From contig JAVHNS010000004.1 in the NCBI GenBank assembly GCA_036872755.1, forward strand, positions 2,108,001 to 2,172,000: a stretch of 64,000 nucleotides of DNA, given 5' to 3'. Below the pieces are notes generated by a model. It was not told the origin of the DNA. It worked only from the letters and a program-made list of their open reading frames with translations, and ran no database searches. Each line of letters begins with the position of its first letter. The first letter of the stretch is position 1. The translations under genes were made by a program, and so were the position numbers. Below are positions 25,271 to 35,871 of this stretch, in pieces. The stretch comes from Orbilia blumenaviensis. Taxonomy: Eukaryota > Ascomycota > Orbiliomycetes > Orbiliales > Orbiliaceae.

Positions 25271-26193
25271 ATGCCAGATTCAGATCCTATTGGCAGTGGC
25301 TGGAAAGACGGTGGTAAGCCTCCAATTGACAATTGTGGTTCTCAACGACTCTAGTGAATCCAAAGAAAGCTGATTGATACTCCCTCGCTTTTTTCCGTGT
25401 AAAAATCCGCAGAGGTCGGCGCTAAAATTGGTGAGATAATGCGAAAGCTCTGGGATTCGATAGTCCATTTCGAGGACGCCAAATCAAAATATCCCGGCAG
25501 GCTCGTAGACCGACTTAGAGAAGAATACCCTGGCCATAACATCGCTGTCTTCCATAATCAGTATTCTGAGTACTATTTCGTGAACGGAGCTCATTCTCAT
25601 CATGAATGTACCGGTGGTCCTTTAGGAACCAGTTTTGGATATGAAGCTTGGGTGTTCGAATGCGGGTATTTCCATAGATATGGTGATGCGGGTCCTCAGA
25701 ATTGGACAATTAGTGGGTGGTTCTGGAGCCCCGGGTCAGAAGCCCATGCACTATTCACCAATGGATATGAAGACGCAGAAACCTGTTAGTCACCGCACCC
25801 GCACCCGCACCCTTATTTTCTTCTCGTTTTCATAGCATCTAATTATCTCCCTCTTGGGACAAAATAGTTTGGAATAATGCCTATACACAGCATAGTTTTT
25901 TCACAGCCCCAGAGCCTGACCTCGACTACATCAAGCAACACTGCAACCAGATGGCCAAAAACTTCCCGTCTGGTGGTTGGTGGGACTCCCACGAATTCGG
26001 CTCCTACAATAAGTCTAGAGGCGATCTACCACCTCTAGCAGCCCCTCCAGCACCGACCGATATCGATGATGACGGCGAACTTGGTGGTCATCACCACTTT
26101 GGTCATGGCCAAGGTAAGGACCCACTGAGGGCAATCCCACCGCACCCACGGAGGATATTCCCAGCGCTTCCAGAGTCTGAATCAACGGAATAA
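25271..26193 (+). CDS. Unrecognised 233-residue protein, intact right copy of a tandem pair
   Basis: Three exons, 25271-25313, 25413-25784 and 25907-26193, give 233 residues with all phases agreeing. I do not recognise the family. Residues 15-60 are a charged helical segment (EVGAKIGEIMRKLWDSI). The centre (about 60-125) is rich in aromatic residues, Gly and Cys: AVFHNQYSEYYFVNG, GYEAWVFECGYFHRYGD, QNWTISGWF. This suggests a compact beta-rich domain. The third exon has GGWWDSHEFGS, then a His/Gly/Pro-rich tail. There is no signal peptide and no membrane segment, so it is probably cytosolic. A frameshifted copy lies 3.3 kb to the left with the same exon layout and upstream motif. The ATG context and the match of MPDSDP to MPNSDP in the other copy support the start. 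Confidence 0.75.
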
Positions 26194-26702
26194 ACTGTTC
26201 CACATATTACTTCACAATTAGTTTGGAGTACTGCACTGTGGGACTTGAATGGCTTGTCATAGAGTATAAATAGTTGGCTATTGTTGTTGATTACTGGAAG
26301 CCGAAAACAAATTCAAATTCAACATTAAGAGAGAAAAACAGAGACTTAAAAGTACACAGCTGCGCCTAAACGATGATGTAGTTTTCCATAAACCATAATT
26401 CCTGTTCAGTGATACCCAGTAAACGATGGTAACGAGATAATGGCTAAAATATGAACAAATGAAGCGAATGTATCCACGTAACGTCGCTGGCCCAGTCTAT
26501 GTATGAAGCGAAAAAGGGAGGAGAATGAGCATTAGTCAAATTCATACCTATTAAAAGGGAAAAAAGAACGTCCTACGTCTTATTAATCGTAACCAATGCA
26601 TGGATAACGGCCAAAAAACATGCAGCGGTGGGAATCAAAAAGACATTAATCATTACTACCCCTCTTCCACCTTTCTTGCCTTTTATTTAAAGTTCTATCG
26701 AA
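26194..26702. other. Convergent intergenic region
   Basis: 3' untranslated DNA between the unrecognised gene and the GT61-like gene, which converge here. No feature is recognised. Confidence 0.5.
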
Positions 26703-28280
26703 TCAACTAACATCCGAGTCCAAAAAGCCTCTATGGGCTACACTCTGGATTGCCGCTTCCATCAGCCTCAAAAATGCATCTTTATCGAAGACAACATCCT
26801 CAGCATGCCAGTCCCGGGAATGTGACGGCTTATCACTAGGAGCCATAGGTGCATGGTCTGAAAAATATCGAATTCCCCTCAATCCAGCTAGATTCCTGAA
26901 ACCCCTGTGTTTTAAATCTTCTGGCAGAATCTCAACCAAGCTGCTTTGCGATGGTAAAAAGAAAGCATGTGTATGGCCTGCGCCGTGAACACCAACCAAC
27001 ACGTCCGTATTGACAACTAGCGTGAGCTGTTGCTGTAACGTAAGTTGCGCCATGTCAACTACGTTTATCTTGACATTTGGATACGCGAGGCTTAGAGCAT
27101 CCGTTAATTCCTTCGAGTTTGTAAGCTTGCGAGATCCCTTGCGGTCGATGAATGTGACGATGATTGGTGCGTGAAGGTCCCGGGTAGTGGGGATCTTAAG
27201 GTGTTTCAGTATCCTGCTTCGGATTGTTGATACTATAATCGAGTGATCGCAGATACGAGGATCCCAATCTCCCTGCCAGAGCGGGTTTGAAGCACCAGGC
27301 AATGGAATGATCAAATTTGATATACATGGTTTTCTGGACCGGTCTTTAACGTATTCGTCGAGGGTTAGTACCGGATTCGGTGAGAAATAGTTCCAGAGTT
27401 CAAAATAGTTTTTGTTGTCGTGTTTGTCTACAACTATGACTTGGATTTTTGCAGTGTCGGCAGCGGACATATAGGGTTTTCCGGTCTTTTTGTTGATAGA
27501 CATTTGTAGAGCGTCGATTGTGAAGTAGAAGGACAGGATTTCCATCAGCGAGTGCCAGTAGTTTCTTCCACCTTCGCGTTTGATGAGGACCTTGTAACCA
27601 TCGTCCCTAGGCGTAGCCGGGTTTGAACAGGCGTTTTTATCGAATACACCATTGGTATGGGAGCCTATATTCATGAATTGCGATATGAGAATCCGAGGTC
27701 CCGTTTCGTACCAGTAGCTTTGGAAATTATTAGGATGAGGATATCCCATAAGGTCTGGTTCGCGGGAGTCGCGGAGCTCGCAGTCGATGTTGAACCTTAA
27801 ATCTTCAAAGACAACATTTTGGGCGATACATAGGGAATCCTTTCGGTTTTCGCCGTACATGTTGCTGTGTAGACAGTCTAGTTGGGATTGCGACTCCGGC
27901 TTGCAGAATGGACGAGCGTTTTTGGCGATAGTTTGGAGATAAGTGGGTCCATATCTTGTTTCGCACCATGTGGCATCCTGGTCAAGGGCTTCATCAGGTG
28001 AATAGTCGGCAGGGAGGGCAGCCACGGAATCTGGAGATCCGGTCACGGTGGTGGCTGAAGAGACCGTTACTGTAACATAGTGGCCCTGTTGTTTTAGGTC
28101 TGGTTGATTTGCCTCTGGCACTGGCACTGGTGGTGGTGGTAGTGGTTTAGCGACACCGGCATCTGTAACCGGCTCAGAAAAGTGTGACGATACGGGGAAC
28201 TGGTTGGTGAAGTAGTAGAGATAGAAAATGACGGCGACGGCGACGGCGATAGTGATAAACGACGTTGGACGTCGGATCAT
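26703..28280 (-). CDS. GT61 family glycosyltransferase, EOGT-like (DUF563)
   Basis: A single-exon gene of 525 residues. An N-terminal signal anchor (about residues 8-26, ITIAVAVAVIFYLYYF) makes it a type II membrane protein of the Golgi or ER. A Pro-rich stem is at about 45-60. The C-terminal half has the DUF563/GT61 pattern: REGGRNYWHSLMEIL, then IIVTFIDRKGSRKL, then VLVGVHGAGHTHAFFLP, and finally SSLVEILPE. The N-terminal half has several Cys, including CIAQNVVFEDLRFNIDC. Family members transfer GlcNAc or xylose to proteins or glycans. The donor and acceptor cannot be told from sequence. The start is the first ATG of the frame and sits right before the anchor. A near-perfect palindrome is found 17 bases upstream. 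Confidence 0.85.
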   Translation of the reverse strand: MIRRPTSFITIAVAVAVIFYLYYFTNQFPVSSHFSEPVTDAGVAKPLPPPPVPVPEANQPDLKQQGHYVTVTVSSATTVTGSPDSVAALPADYSPDEALDQDATWCETRYGPTYLQTIAKNARPFCKPESQSQLDCLHSNMYGENRKDSLCIAQNVVFEDLRFNIDCELRDSREPDLMGYPHPNNFQSYWYETGPRILISQFMNIGSHTNGVFDKNACSNPATPRDDGYKVLIKREGGRNYWHSLMEILSFYFTIDALQMSINKKTGKPYMSAADTAKIQVIVVDKHDNKNYFELWNYFSPNPVLTLDEYVKDRSRKPCISNLIIPLPGASNPLWQGDWDPRICDHSIIVSTIRSRILKHLKIPTTRDLHAPIIVTFIDRKGSRKLTNSKELTDALSLAYPNVKINVVDMAQLTLQQQLTLVVNTDVLVGVHGAGHTHAFFLPSQSSLVEILPEDLKHRGFRNLAGLRGIRYFSDHAPMAPSDKPSHSRDWHAEDVVFDKDAFLRLMEAAIQSVAHRGFLDSDVS

Positions 28281-30084
28281 GATGGCTGTTGGTATGTACC
28301 TAAGTACCTAGGTAATATCTTGAATGCCGGTAAGTTGGTATTTGGAGAGTCGTTGGTGGCGTCGCGATTGAACCCTGGTAGGGATATCGGATGCGAAACG
28401 AACAGACAGCTGCAGCAGCTAAGCCGGGATAGATGCCGGCATTGACAGGACGAAGTGACGTTCCTTCCGAAAAACCGCGAACAGTCGAATCAAACCAAAT
28501 CAAAGCAAAGCCAAAGCTTATTGCTTAGGCAGCTTTAATTATTGTTTTTTGTTTGAAGATGGGATGAAAATAATGTGACTGTGGAGAATTCGAAAGAAGA
28601 AAAGGATAAAGTTAAAGCGGTCGATGGGGGTTTTATAGTTTGGGGCAGCGGAGGTTACGTCTGCAGTCTGTCAACCCAATCGAAATTTTTGTTGGAGCAG
28701 TTCCGACCCGCATTTGTCGCCAAAGCGGGCTTACCGTCTTACATTCGTCTTACGCCAGGGGCCCTGCTTGCAGATTCTGTAGACAAGGCAAGGCCTATGT
28801 AGGACATAACTCATAAAGAAGAAGAAGAAGTAGATCGTAGAAGTAGCAGAAGATTCTCCCGAGACTAAAGTGCATAAACATGGACCGTTCCCGCACAACT
28901 TCCCCATAGAGAATTGCGCAGCTCGCATCTTACATACGACAATAGTACAAGAGAGCCAGGAAGGAGTAGTAACCAGGGGCTAACTTCTGCCGGAAAATTC
29001 CTTGCACTGCCCGAGCTAAGCTATGTATATGGAGAGGGAACTGGCCAGTGCTGGCTACTCCCCGATGATATCTATCGGAGCGGATATGTATTAGCTGTCT
29101 CAAAACCCCTCCAAACCAAACCGCCAACTGGCACTCTGTGTATTTGGGAAATTGGATCTCAAAACCAATGTTGCATTGGTTCACGACGTTCAACGGGCGG
29201 ATGGTGTGTATTTGATATAATATCAGCGGGTGGTCTTACAAGTACACCCATCGTCGCCTATCCAGACCTCATGTAGTACATTCTGTCCGACATCGACTCT
29301 TTCTCCGACACCGTGAGTCGTCTTCTTCCTCGGGTCGCTTTCATGTTGAGGATACCGAATGGTCAACGATCCACTTACGATCAGATGAGTGGTCGCGGTG
29401 GCGTGGCGGTGGGGCGGGTAGTATTCGTTTCTATTAGATTAAGCCATATTAATATCGTACCAACATAAACGTTGGAGAAAAACGCGTGCATGGATGCATG
29501 TCAACATTGACTAATCAAGGTTTCTTCACCTCCATCGTATAATATAGCCGGGGATTGCCTTTGACGGTGCGAGCTAGGATGTATTCAGAAGCTACTTACG
29601 GTCCATCGGTCCATGTGAAGACACAGCGGTATCCCCACGACTTAACCAGTGCTTCCTTCGACATCTTTTGTAGTCTCCTGTATTCCCGATTCAAGCTTTT
29701 TCTTGACTTGTCGATAAAGAAATCTCAAGATTCTCCCAAGCTCCGAAATAAGTGGCGCCAAGCGGTGTCTTAACGTCTTAGTCTCCTTTCAAAAGTGGTT
29801 TGCCGAAATGACGTAGTTTGGGCACCGAGTCGTTGTTGAAGCTATAAAACTAACCAGCCGGATCGCGAACCTCTTCACTTCAAATTTAGCTGCAGACGCC
29901 CGCTAATAATATCTACTTTTACAAAAAAAATAAAAATAAAAAATAAAAAAACCATGAATCGGTATACTTACTATAACAGTGACCTCGTAAGGCAGATCCA
30001 ATGGCTTCCACGTTATATACACATCTATAATCACTAACAGAATACTCTAATAAAAGGACGCATTCGAACTCTACCATCTCGAGT
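28281..30084. other. Intergenic region
   Basis: 1.8 kb between divergent genes. It holds the palindrome-like site at 28297-28314 and an A-rich tract near 29920-29952. Some open frames of 60-120 codons are present but show no splice signals, no recognisable product and biased codon use. I see no gene. Confidence 0.45.
28297..28314. repeat. Near-palindrome TACCTAAGTACCTAGGTA
   Basis: It differs from the perfect palindrome at 8026-8043 by one base and lies 17 bases upstream of the GT61-like start codon (minus strand). It may be a dispersed short intergenic repeat common in ascomycete genomes rather than a binding site. Confidence 0.7.
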
Positions 30085-31619
30085 ATGTCACCCCTCCCAC
30101 GTGAAAACGGGTGACAGTTTCCCACACTAACAACACCCCCCCGCAGGGCCGAGGAACTCTTGAGGACGTCGACGCCCTCGAAACCTCGAATCCAGCCGCC
30201 GGATGAGTATAATGCTGTTATAGCAGGTCTTTCCGGTGCAGTTGGCACTTCGATATCGAATATTGCCGTCTACCCGATCGACCTAATTGTAAAGAGGCTC
30301 CAAGTCCAACGCGCAATTCAAGCGCAAACAACTTCGGAAAACAATGATAGTACTAAAAACAACGAAAAAGAAGATGAATTGTATAAAGATTTCGTCGATG
30401 CCGCGAAAAGGATATACAAAGAAGAAGGCGGGATAAGAGCCTTCTACGAAGGGTGTCTACAGGATACAGCAAATAGTATGGGGTCAGCGTTTATATACTT
30501 TCTATCCTGTAAGAAACAATTCCGGATCTCCAACCGTCAATTGACCCCAACAGACTTAGGGCCATGAATGCAAAGGCTCACAAAATGACCAGATAACTTT
30601 ATGCGCCAACGACGCCTTCAGGCAAACACCCCACCATCGGGAAGGACGCCTAAAACCCTCGGTGTCTTCGAGGAACTGTCAATCGGCGTGCTATCCGGTG
30701 CAATAGCGAAGTTTTTCACTGCACCAATCGCAAATGTGGTTACTAGGAAACAAACCGCCGCACTGCGACGTGTAAAAACCGAGGACGCAAATGCAACCAA
30801 AATAATAAATCAAATATACAAAGAAAAAGGTCTGCGGGGTTTCTGGTCTGGATACGACGCTACACTGATCTTAACATTAAATCCAGCTATTACTTTTTTC
30901 CTCTACGAAACATTGAAATCACTGTTGCCAAGGAAATATAGAGAAAAGCCAACCGGAGGTCAAACCTTCTTACTCGCTGCAATATCAAAGGCGGTGGCTA
31001 GCTCGATTATGTATCCTATATCTATGGCCAAAGCACGGTCACAGGTGCAGAGCAAGGAGAAGTCCAAGGGGAAGTTCGCGGTACTTGAGGTGTTAAAAGA
31101 AGCTTTCAAAACGGGCGGGATAGCAGGGATGTATGAAGGCGTGTTCGGGGAGATCCTAAAAGGATTTTTCTCGAATGGTATGAAAATATTGGGTTCTTTA
31201 AGTTGGTAATATATTGGCATGCTAACGGAGGCGCAGGTATTACGATGCTCATCAAGGAAGCTCTACATAGACAGATCCTGTCTCTATATGTTCTCATAAT
31301 CCGGCTTCGTCAGAAGAACAAAACACTTACGGGTGCAGTAGCTAGCGCCGCTCAGGATGTTTACCAGAAGAGTGTAACACCGCGAGACAAAGTTGATATT
31401 GCGAAGGATGGTATCCAGAGCACCGCTCCAGCGACAAAGGCAGACGATATTGCCACCAATGCGACAAAGGGCCCTATCATGGTGATAGATCCAGAAATGC
31501 CTCACGTTGGGGACGTCAGCGGTGAGGTAGGCGGGATTGATTGGGAAGATGCTATTCCAAGACCAAGTGAAGAAGTCAGGAATAGGATCCTTGGAATACT
31601 ATGGGGGGATAAAGAATAG
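30085..31619 (+). CDS. Mitochondrial-carrier family protein, peroxisomal ATP/AMP carrier type (Ant1/PMP47)
   Basis: It probably exchanges ATP for AMP across the peroxisomal membrane to support fatty-acid activation. Exons are about 30085-30110, 30147-30508, 30593-31177 and 31237-31619, giving 451 residues. Three carrier repeats are visible, with signatures PIDLIVKRLQ, PIANVVTRKQ and PISMAKARSQ. Each is followed by a GG/G-x-x-G loop such as EEGGIRAFYEGC, KEKGLRGFWSGY and KTGGIAGMYEGV. The degenerate second signature lacking Asp is in line with the Ant1/PMP47 branch. A C-terminal extension of about 100 residues after the last helix is unusual. The first exon is uncertain: ATG 30085 with donor 30111 keeps frame but leaves a 36-base intron, shorter than any other here. 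Another upstream exon could supply the start. Confidence 0.78.
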
Positions 31620-32178
31620 TAGTAATTTGTCACTACATACCTAGCTTAGAGTCACCGTGGAAGGACACGGGGCCTCCCCCGTTATGTTTGATGTTTTTTG
31701 TCCCTCTCATGAATATTTTATGAGCCGATCAGCAAATAGTTACTCCATTAGGTATTTTGTACATTGGCGATGCAAAAGAAAATCCGTGTATCAAATCTGT
31801 CAATATCGAGAATCTGATCTGAGACAAATGAAAAGGGTAATATTGTAACTATATAAAGGTCTCCACCGGAAGATTCGCCTGACAGCGAGTTCAGAATATG
31901 TTAACACATTGTCACATACACACAACCACCACGAAATCACTCACCAACGACTTCCCATCCCTACACTTGCAATTGCATCGTGGACCGATACATGCGTCTA
32001 TTGATATTCTAAGACTTTCTCTAAAGTATAAAATTAACGGCCAGGGACACATAACCCGATTGTTCATAACTTTGGTTTACGAACCCACAGCCTACTATTC
32101 TGACTTGTTACTATCTCTCCGAATATTCAAATTCTGGTTTTTGTTTCTCGAAGGTTATACCCGTACATATATTCAAAC
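31620..32178. other. Intergenic region and 5' leader
   Basis: 559 bases with the carrier 3' UTR followed by the leader of the unknown gene at 32179. No feature is recognised. Confidence 0.5.
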
Positions 32179-33921
32179 ATGCACAATCACGGCCATTATC
32201 AGTTTCCCATAGCACCCAACGGGCCAACTCTACTACCTGTTGTGGGGGAGAATCACAGGCAGATCGTGCAACAAGGAAACGGTGAGGTGCCAAACGTTCC
32301 GGCCATGGGATATGCATTACCACCACCCAGCCTTGAGGCTAGCCATCAGCCTAGCCAGTCACAACAACATATACTGCAATTGACACAACAAAGATTGGCA
32401 TACGACTCGATCGAGATAAAATTAGCAGGAACCCTCATGATAATTTCCCACAACGTCCTCGAGCTCCACGACTGCTTCTGCAAGAAACCAGTCGAAAGGA
32501 TCGGAGGAGATCTCCTAAAATTCTTCAAAAACCTCGGGGAGGAAGCGACTCAATATAGAATGCGTATGCTTCAGCATCCCGGCCCCGTACGGTTCAGACT
32601 AGACGATAATGTCAAGACCGAAATGCAAAAACTTCCAGACATCTTTAGCACCCACGTGCGTCTTTTTAGGGCCCTCTGTCTCATAGGAATGCCTCTATAT
32701 TACTGGAATGCCTTTTGCATATTGGCCGCAATAGGATTCTCTAAGACTGGAAACTATCTATTCACACCCCCTCCTCTAGAGGAATTTCGGGCAACTGTAG
32801 AGACGTTTCTGCAAAAGAGCCACCCAGCCCTCGACAATCGCCTTATCAGAGTAGATGTGGTACACGAAATAGTCAAATTTGCCTACGATATGGCCGAAAG
32901 GGCAATCACGCAAACCTTCGAAGGCGAACAAAGTACAGCGGAATTTTTTTCCTTGGGGAAGCGGAAACGGTCGGACTTCATTAAAAAGCACTGTCACTTT
33001 CTATTGAAAAATCACACCGTTGATATGGCCTCTAATATTGTGGCGTATATGGTGAAACACGGATTTGAACCACGCTGTGACCATTGCCATGGAAGTCTGC
33101 CTTTTGCTTCAAAGGGTCCCGGTAACACACCCCCGTGCGAGTTCATACCAGAAAATCCAGACGTTAGCCCGACTCCAGTTCGAGACATAACATGTGAAAC
33201 TGCCCCAACCCCGGTTCAGGACATAAGACAGGAAACTGCCCCAGCTTCAGCTCAGAAGAAAAGACGAAAGATTGCCCCGCTCCCAGCTCAGAGGGTAAAA
33301 CTGACTGCCCTACAGCGGTGGGAGTGCCACGAAAAGTTTATTGCTGGGCTTAAAATATCGCCACCACGGACTGTCCAGGTCCCGTTTGACGACTCGATGA
33401 TACCATCCCTCATGCAGCAGTCTGAACAGTCTGGACAGTGGCAGCTCGAACTTGAATCCAGACAACCTACCGCCCAGGATCTGTCAGAGCACTCCAACCC
33501 CCAATTTGAACAGCGAGTTTCTCAGGCCCAATCTGAGTACACACATGTCGAACCACGACCCGAACAACAAGTTGCCCAGCTCCCGCCACAGGATTTTACT
33601 CCCCATTCCGACGCTATGACGCTCCTACCACAGGATACCATCCTAAATCCTGTTATTGCACCAGCCCCACCGCAAGAATATGCACCCTCCTTCGAACCGC
33701 AAGGCGTCTTTAGTATTTTTGACCAAGGGGACCCGGATGATTTGACCTTTCAAAGCAGCTTTATGGACCTCGACCAGCCGGATGACAGTGCTGATGAAAT
33801 AAACCGTTGGTTTGACTTTGAAACATTCTTTGATGAAGCTTCGAATCCCCACGATCCAGCTTTGGATCCCCAATTTGAAGCACTGAACGCGACTATGCCA
33901 ATGGGTATGTGGAGCTTTTGA
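32179..33921 (+). CDS. Unrecognised 580-residue protein with tandem 12-residue repeats and acidic C-terminus
   Basis: A single open frame of 580 codons, far longer than chance. I do not recognise the family. Residues 1-60 are Pro/Gln/His-rich. Residues 75-290 look folded and mostly helical (LAGTLMIISHNVLELHDCFC, VVHEIVKFAYDMAERAI). A short Cys/His cluster follows (RCDHCHGSLPF). Residues 331-377 (33169-33309) are four tandem units of about 12 residues, PTPVRDITCETA, PTPVQDIRQETA, PASAQKKRRKIA and a shortened fourth. The third unit gives a basic KKRRK, a likely nuclear localisation signal. The C-terminal 190 residues are Gln/Pro-rich and then acidic with aromatics (FMDLDQPDD, NRWFDFETFFDEA), the make-up of a transcriptional activation region. 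A nuclear regulatory role is inferred only. There is no intron and no signal peptide. Confidence 0.7.
   Translation: MHNHGHYQFPIAPNGPTLLPVVGENHRQIVQQGNGEVPNVPAMGYALPPPSLEASHQPSQSQQHILQLTQQRLAYDSIEIKLAGTLMIISHNVLELHDCFCKKPVERIGGDLLKFFKNLGEEATQYRMRMLQHPGPVRFRLDDNVKTEMQKLPDIFSTHVRLFRALCLIGMPLYYWNAFCILAAIGFSKTGNYLFTPPPLEEFRATVETFLQKSHPALDNRLIRVDVVHEIVKFAYDMAERAITQTFEGEQSTAEFFSLGKRKRSDFIKKHCHFLLKNHTVDMASNIVAYMVKHGFEPRCDHCHGSLPFASKGPGNTPPCEFIPENPDVSPTPVRDITCETAPTPVQDIRQETAPASAQKKRRKIAPLPAQRVKLTALQRWECHEKFIAGLKISPPRTVQVPFDDSMIPSLMQQSEQSGQWQLELESRQPTAQDLSEHSNPQFEQRVSQAQSEYTHVEPRPEQQVAQLPPQDFTPHSDAMTLLPQDTILNPVIAPAPPQEYAPSFEPQGVFSIFDQGDPDDLTFQSSFMDLDQPDDSADEINRWFDFETFFDEASNPHDPALDPQFEALNATMPMGMWSF
33169..33309 (+). 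repeat. Tandem 36-base coding repeats
   Basis: Four in-frame units inside the unknown gene: 33169-33204, 33205-33240, 33241-33276 and a 33-base unit 33277-33309. Units 1 and 2 are most alike (PTPVxDIxxETA). Units 3 and 4 have diverged toward basic residues but keep P-x-x-AQ and a closing Ala. Confidence 0.75.
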
Positions 33922-35871
33922 AGTTCGCGGGCGCAGTATTATTCTGATTTCTGATTTTATTGTCCTCTTTGGATCTTTCGGGTCTCGTGGAACCGAGTTT
34001 GTGGTTCTTTTCCTTTCTTTTTTCTAGCTCGTTGATTTGTGCGTACATTGCGACTGTGCTCGTAAGGGGCGTCGAGACTAATTATAGAGTATCGTATGGG
34101 TAGATATCGATACTGTGGGGAACGGCGACTTCTCTATGGATTCAACGACCTCAGATTCAAATTCGAACGATGTAGATCTGGTGCGAACGTTGTGAGACGG
34201 GTTTTACTAAGAGGTGAAACAACAATGCGATACTGTATTCTTTGCCCCAGCGCCGCTCTGCGAGGCCACTTGATCATTAAGAGCGTCAACCACCGACTTA
34301 ATGCATGCAAAATTTCTTATTCCACAAAAAAAAAAAAAAAAGAAGGATAAAAGAATTTAAAATAATGAGAAAACCACCGAATTTAGTTTGGGCGACGCCG
34401 CCGAAGTCCCGAATGGTGAAAAAAGAAAGGGAAGTTCTCATATACGTCGAATGTTCAACCTCTTATGAAGCCACGAACTCTTAATACTACTACGCTAGGC
34501 CATTGTGTGGTAACCGGGCAGTGGATATATCGGTTTCGTAACTTTGTTGTCTGGTTTCTTTTTTTTTTCGTTCTTCCTCTTAAATCTTCTATCGATTTTT
34601 TTCGTATTTCCTTCCGTATCTTCGTTCTTTCATTTCCTCCTTACTTTCATCTTCAATTCTATTCTTGTAGCATCATCTTCCTATTTTAGGCCGCAATATC
34701 AGGCCCGCCGTCGAGGCGACTTGCCCCTCATTTATACCTCCTTATTGTCTTCACTTGGGGATACGTTATATCTACACTAATACTCTTATATCATCAAACT
34801 CGTGTATTTTACTTATCGTTTAATTTGTACCAAATAATCACCATGTATTATAATTTTCATGTACCACCACATATGTATATATATATTGATTGTGCTGAAA
34901 GATGCTACATATATCGTAAACTCAAAGTGAAGAGAAGCTGGTCATGAACTAAAAGGCCATAACGCTCAGATCTAGATAAAAGGTATATGGTATCGAAGCA
35001 GAGCCTTAATCATGCTTAGGGTGTGGAGATAGGCTATGATCAGTCTCGGCCCCAAACGCCGATTATTTTGGCATCTTCACCAACTACCATACGGGAAAAG
35101 CTGCGTCTTCTGGGCCGTCTATCAAATGCAAGTCAGTCTTAAATTGGGCTTCACAGTAGTAAAGACATATTTAAAATGACCTTAAGACGTCTTCGAGACA
35201 CAGAGGGGTCCTAAAAAAATGCATCATTTCCTCCACGGTTCTCCCTCGAGGCGAAATTACTCTTTTAGAACTGTGCAGAGAATATGATTGGTTGGTTTTG
35301 GTACCACTATCCATTTTAGGCAAGGTGTAACAATAAAATAAACCACAGACTCAACACATTTACTTATCGACGGTTCTAATTATCGGTTTTCTCAGATGCC
35401 TAACACGCCTATGCTTTTGCCTAGGTATTAATTCATAGGCCATACAGCTGGTCAGTTCCTAAAGTGATTTTTTAGTCTGGATCCACCAATCAAAGTGTAG
35501 AATTTAGTTACGTAAGAGATAGACTGCCAGCTCTAGGTACTAATGTACTATGTTAACGTGTTGCCCCTATATGTGGTGCGACATGGTGCCGCTTCGGTGT
35601 TGTCATGGTGTCGTTGCAGTGTCGCTGGAGCGTCGCGCTTTAATGGTACCATACACTTCCGCATAGTGCTGTAATATCCCAGCCACCAGCGATAAAGCCA
35701 AAGGCTTTTCCTGAAATAGATAATTCGGTGCCTCGATTACCACAATTACCCAATGCTTTCTGGATAAGAGACTTTGACTTCCAGGCCCCCTAGATAACCA
35801 TTGACAATCTGAATAAGGAGACATTGGATCTTGATGTAACCCATTGCTCAGTGATAAACTTTATGCACTCC
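33922..35871. other. Intergenic region
   Basis: About 1.95 kb of AT-rich DNA with an A run near 34326-34341, a TA repeat near 34874-34886 and imperfect GTGTCG-like repeats at about 35578-35638. No gene or mobile element is recognised. It may be decayed sequence. Confidence 0.4.

Noticed and set aside
28575..29276. Several 75-120-codon frames upstream of the carrier gene
   Set aside because: No splice signals or family resemblance; they overlap each other on both strands.
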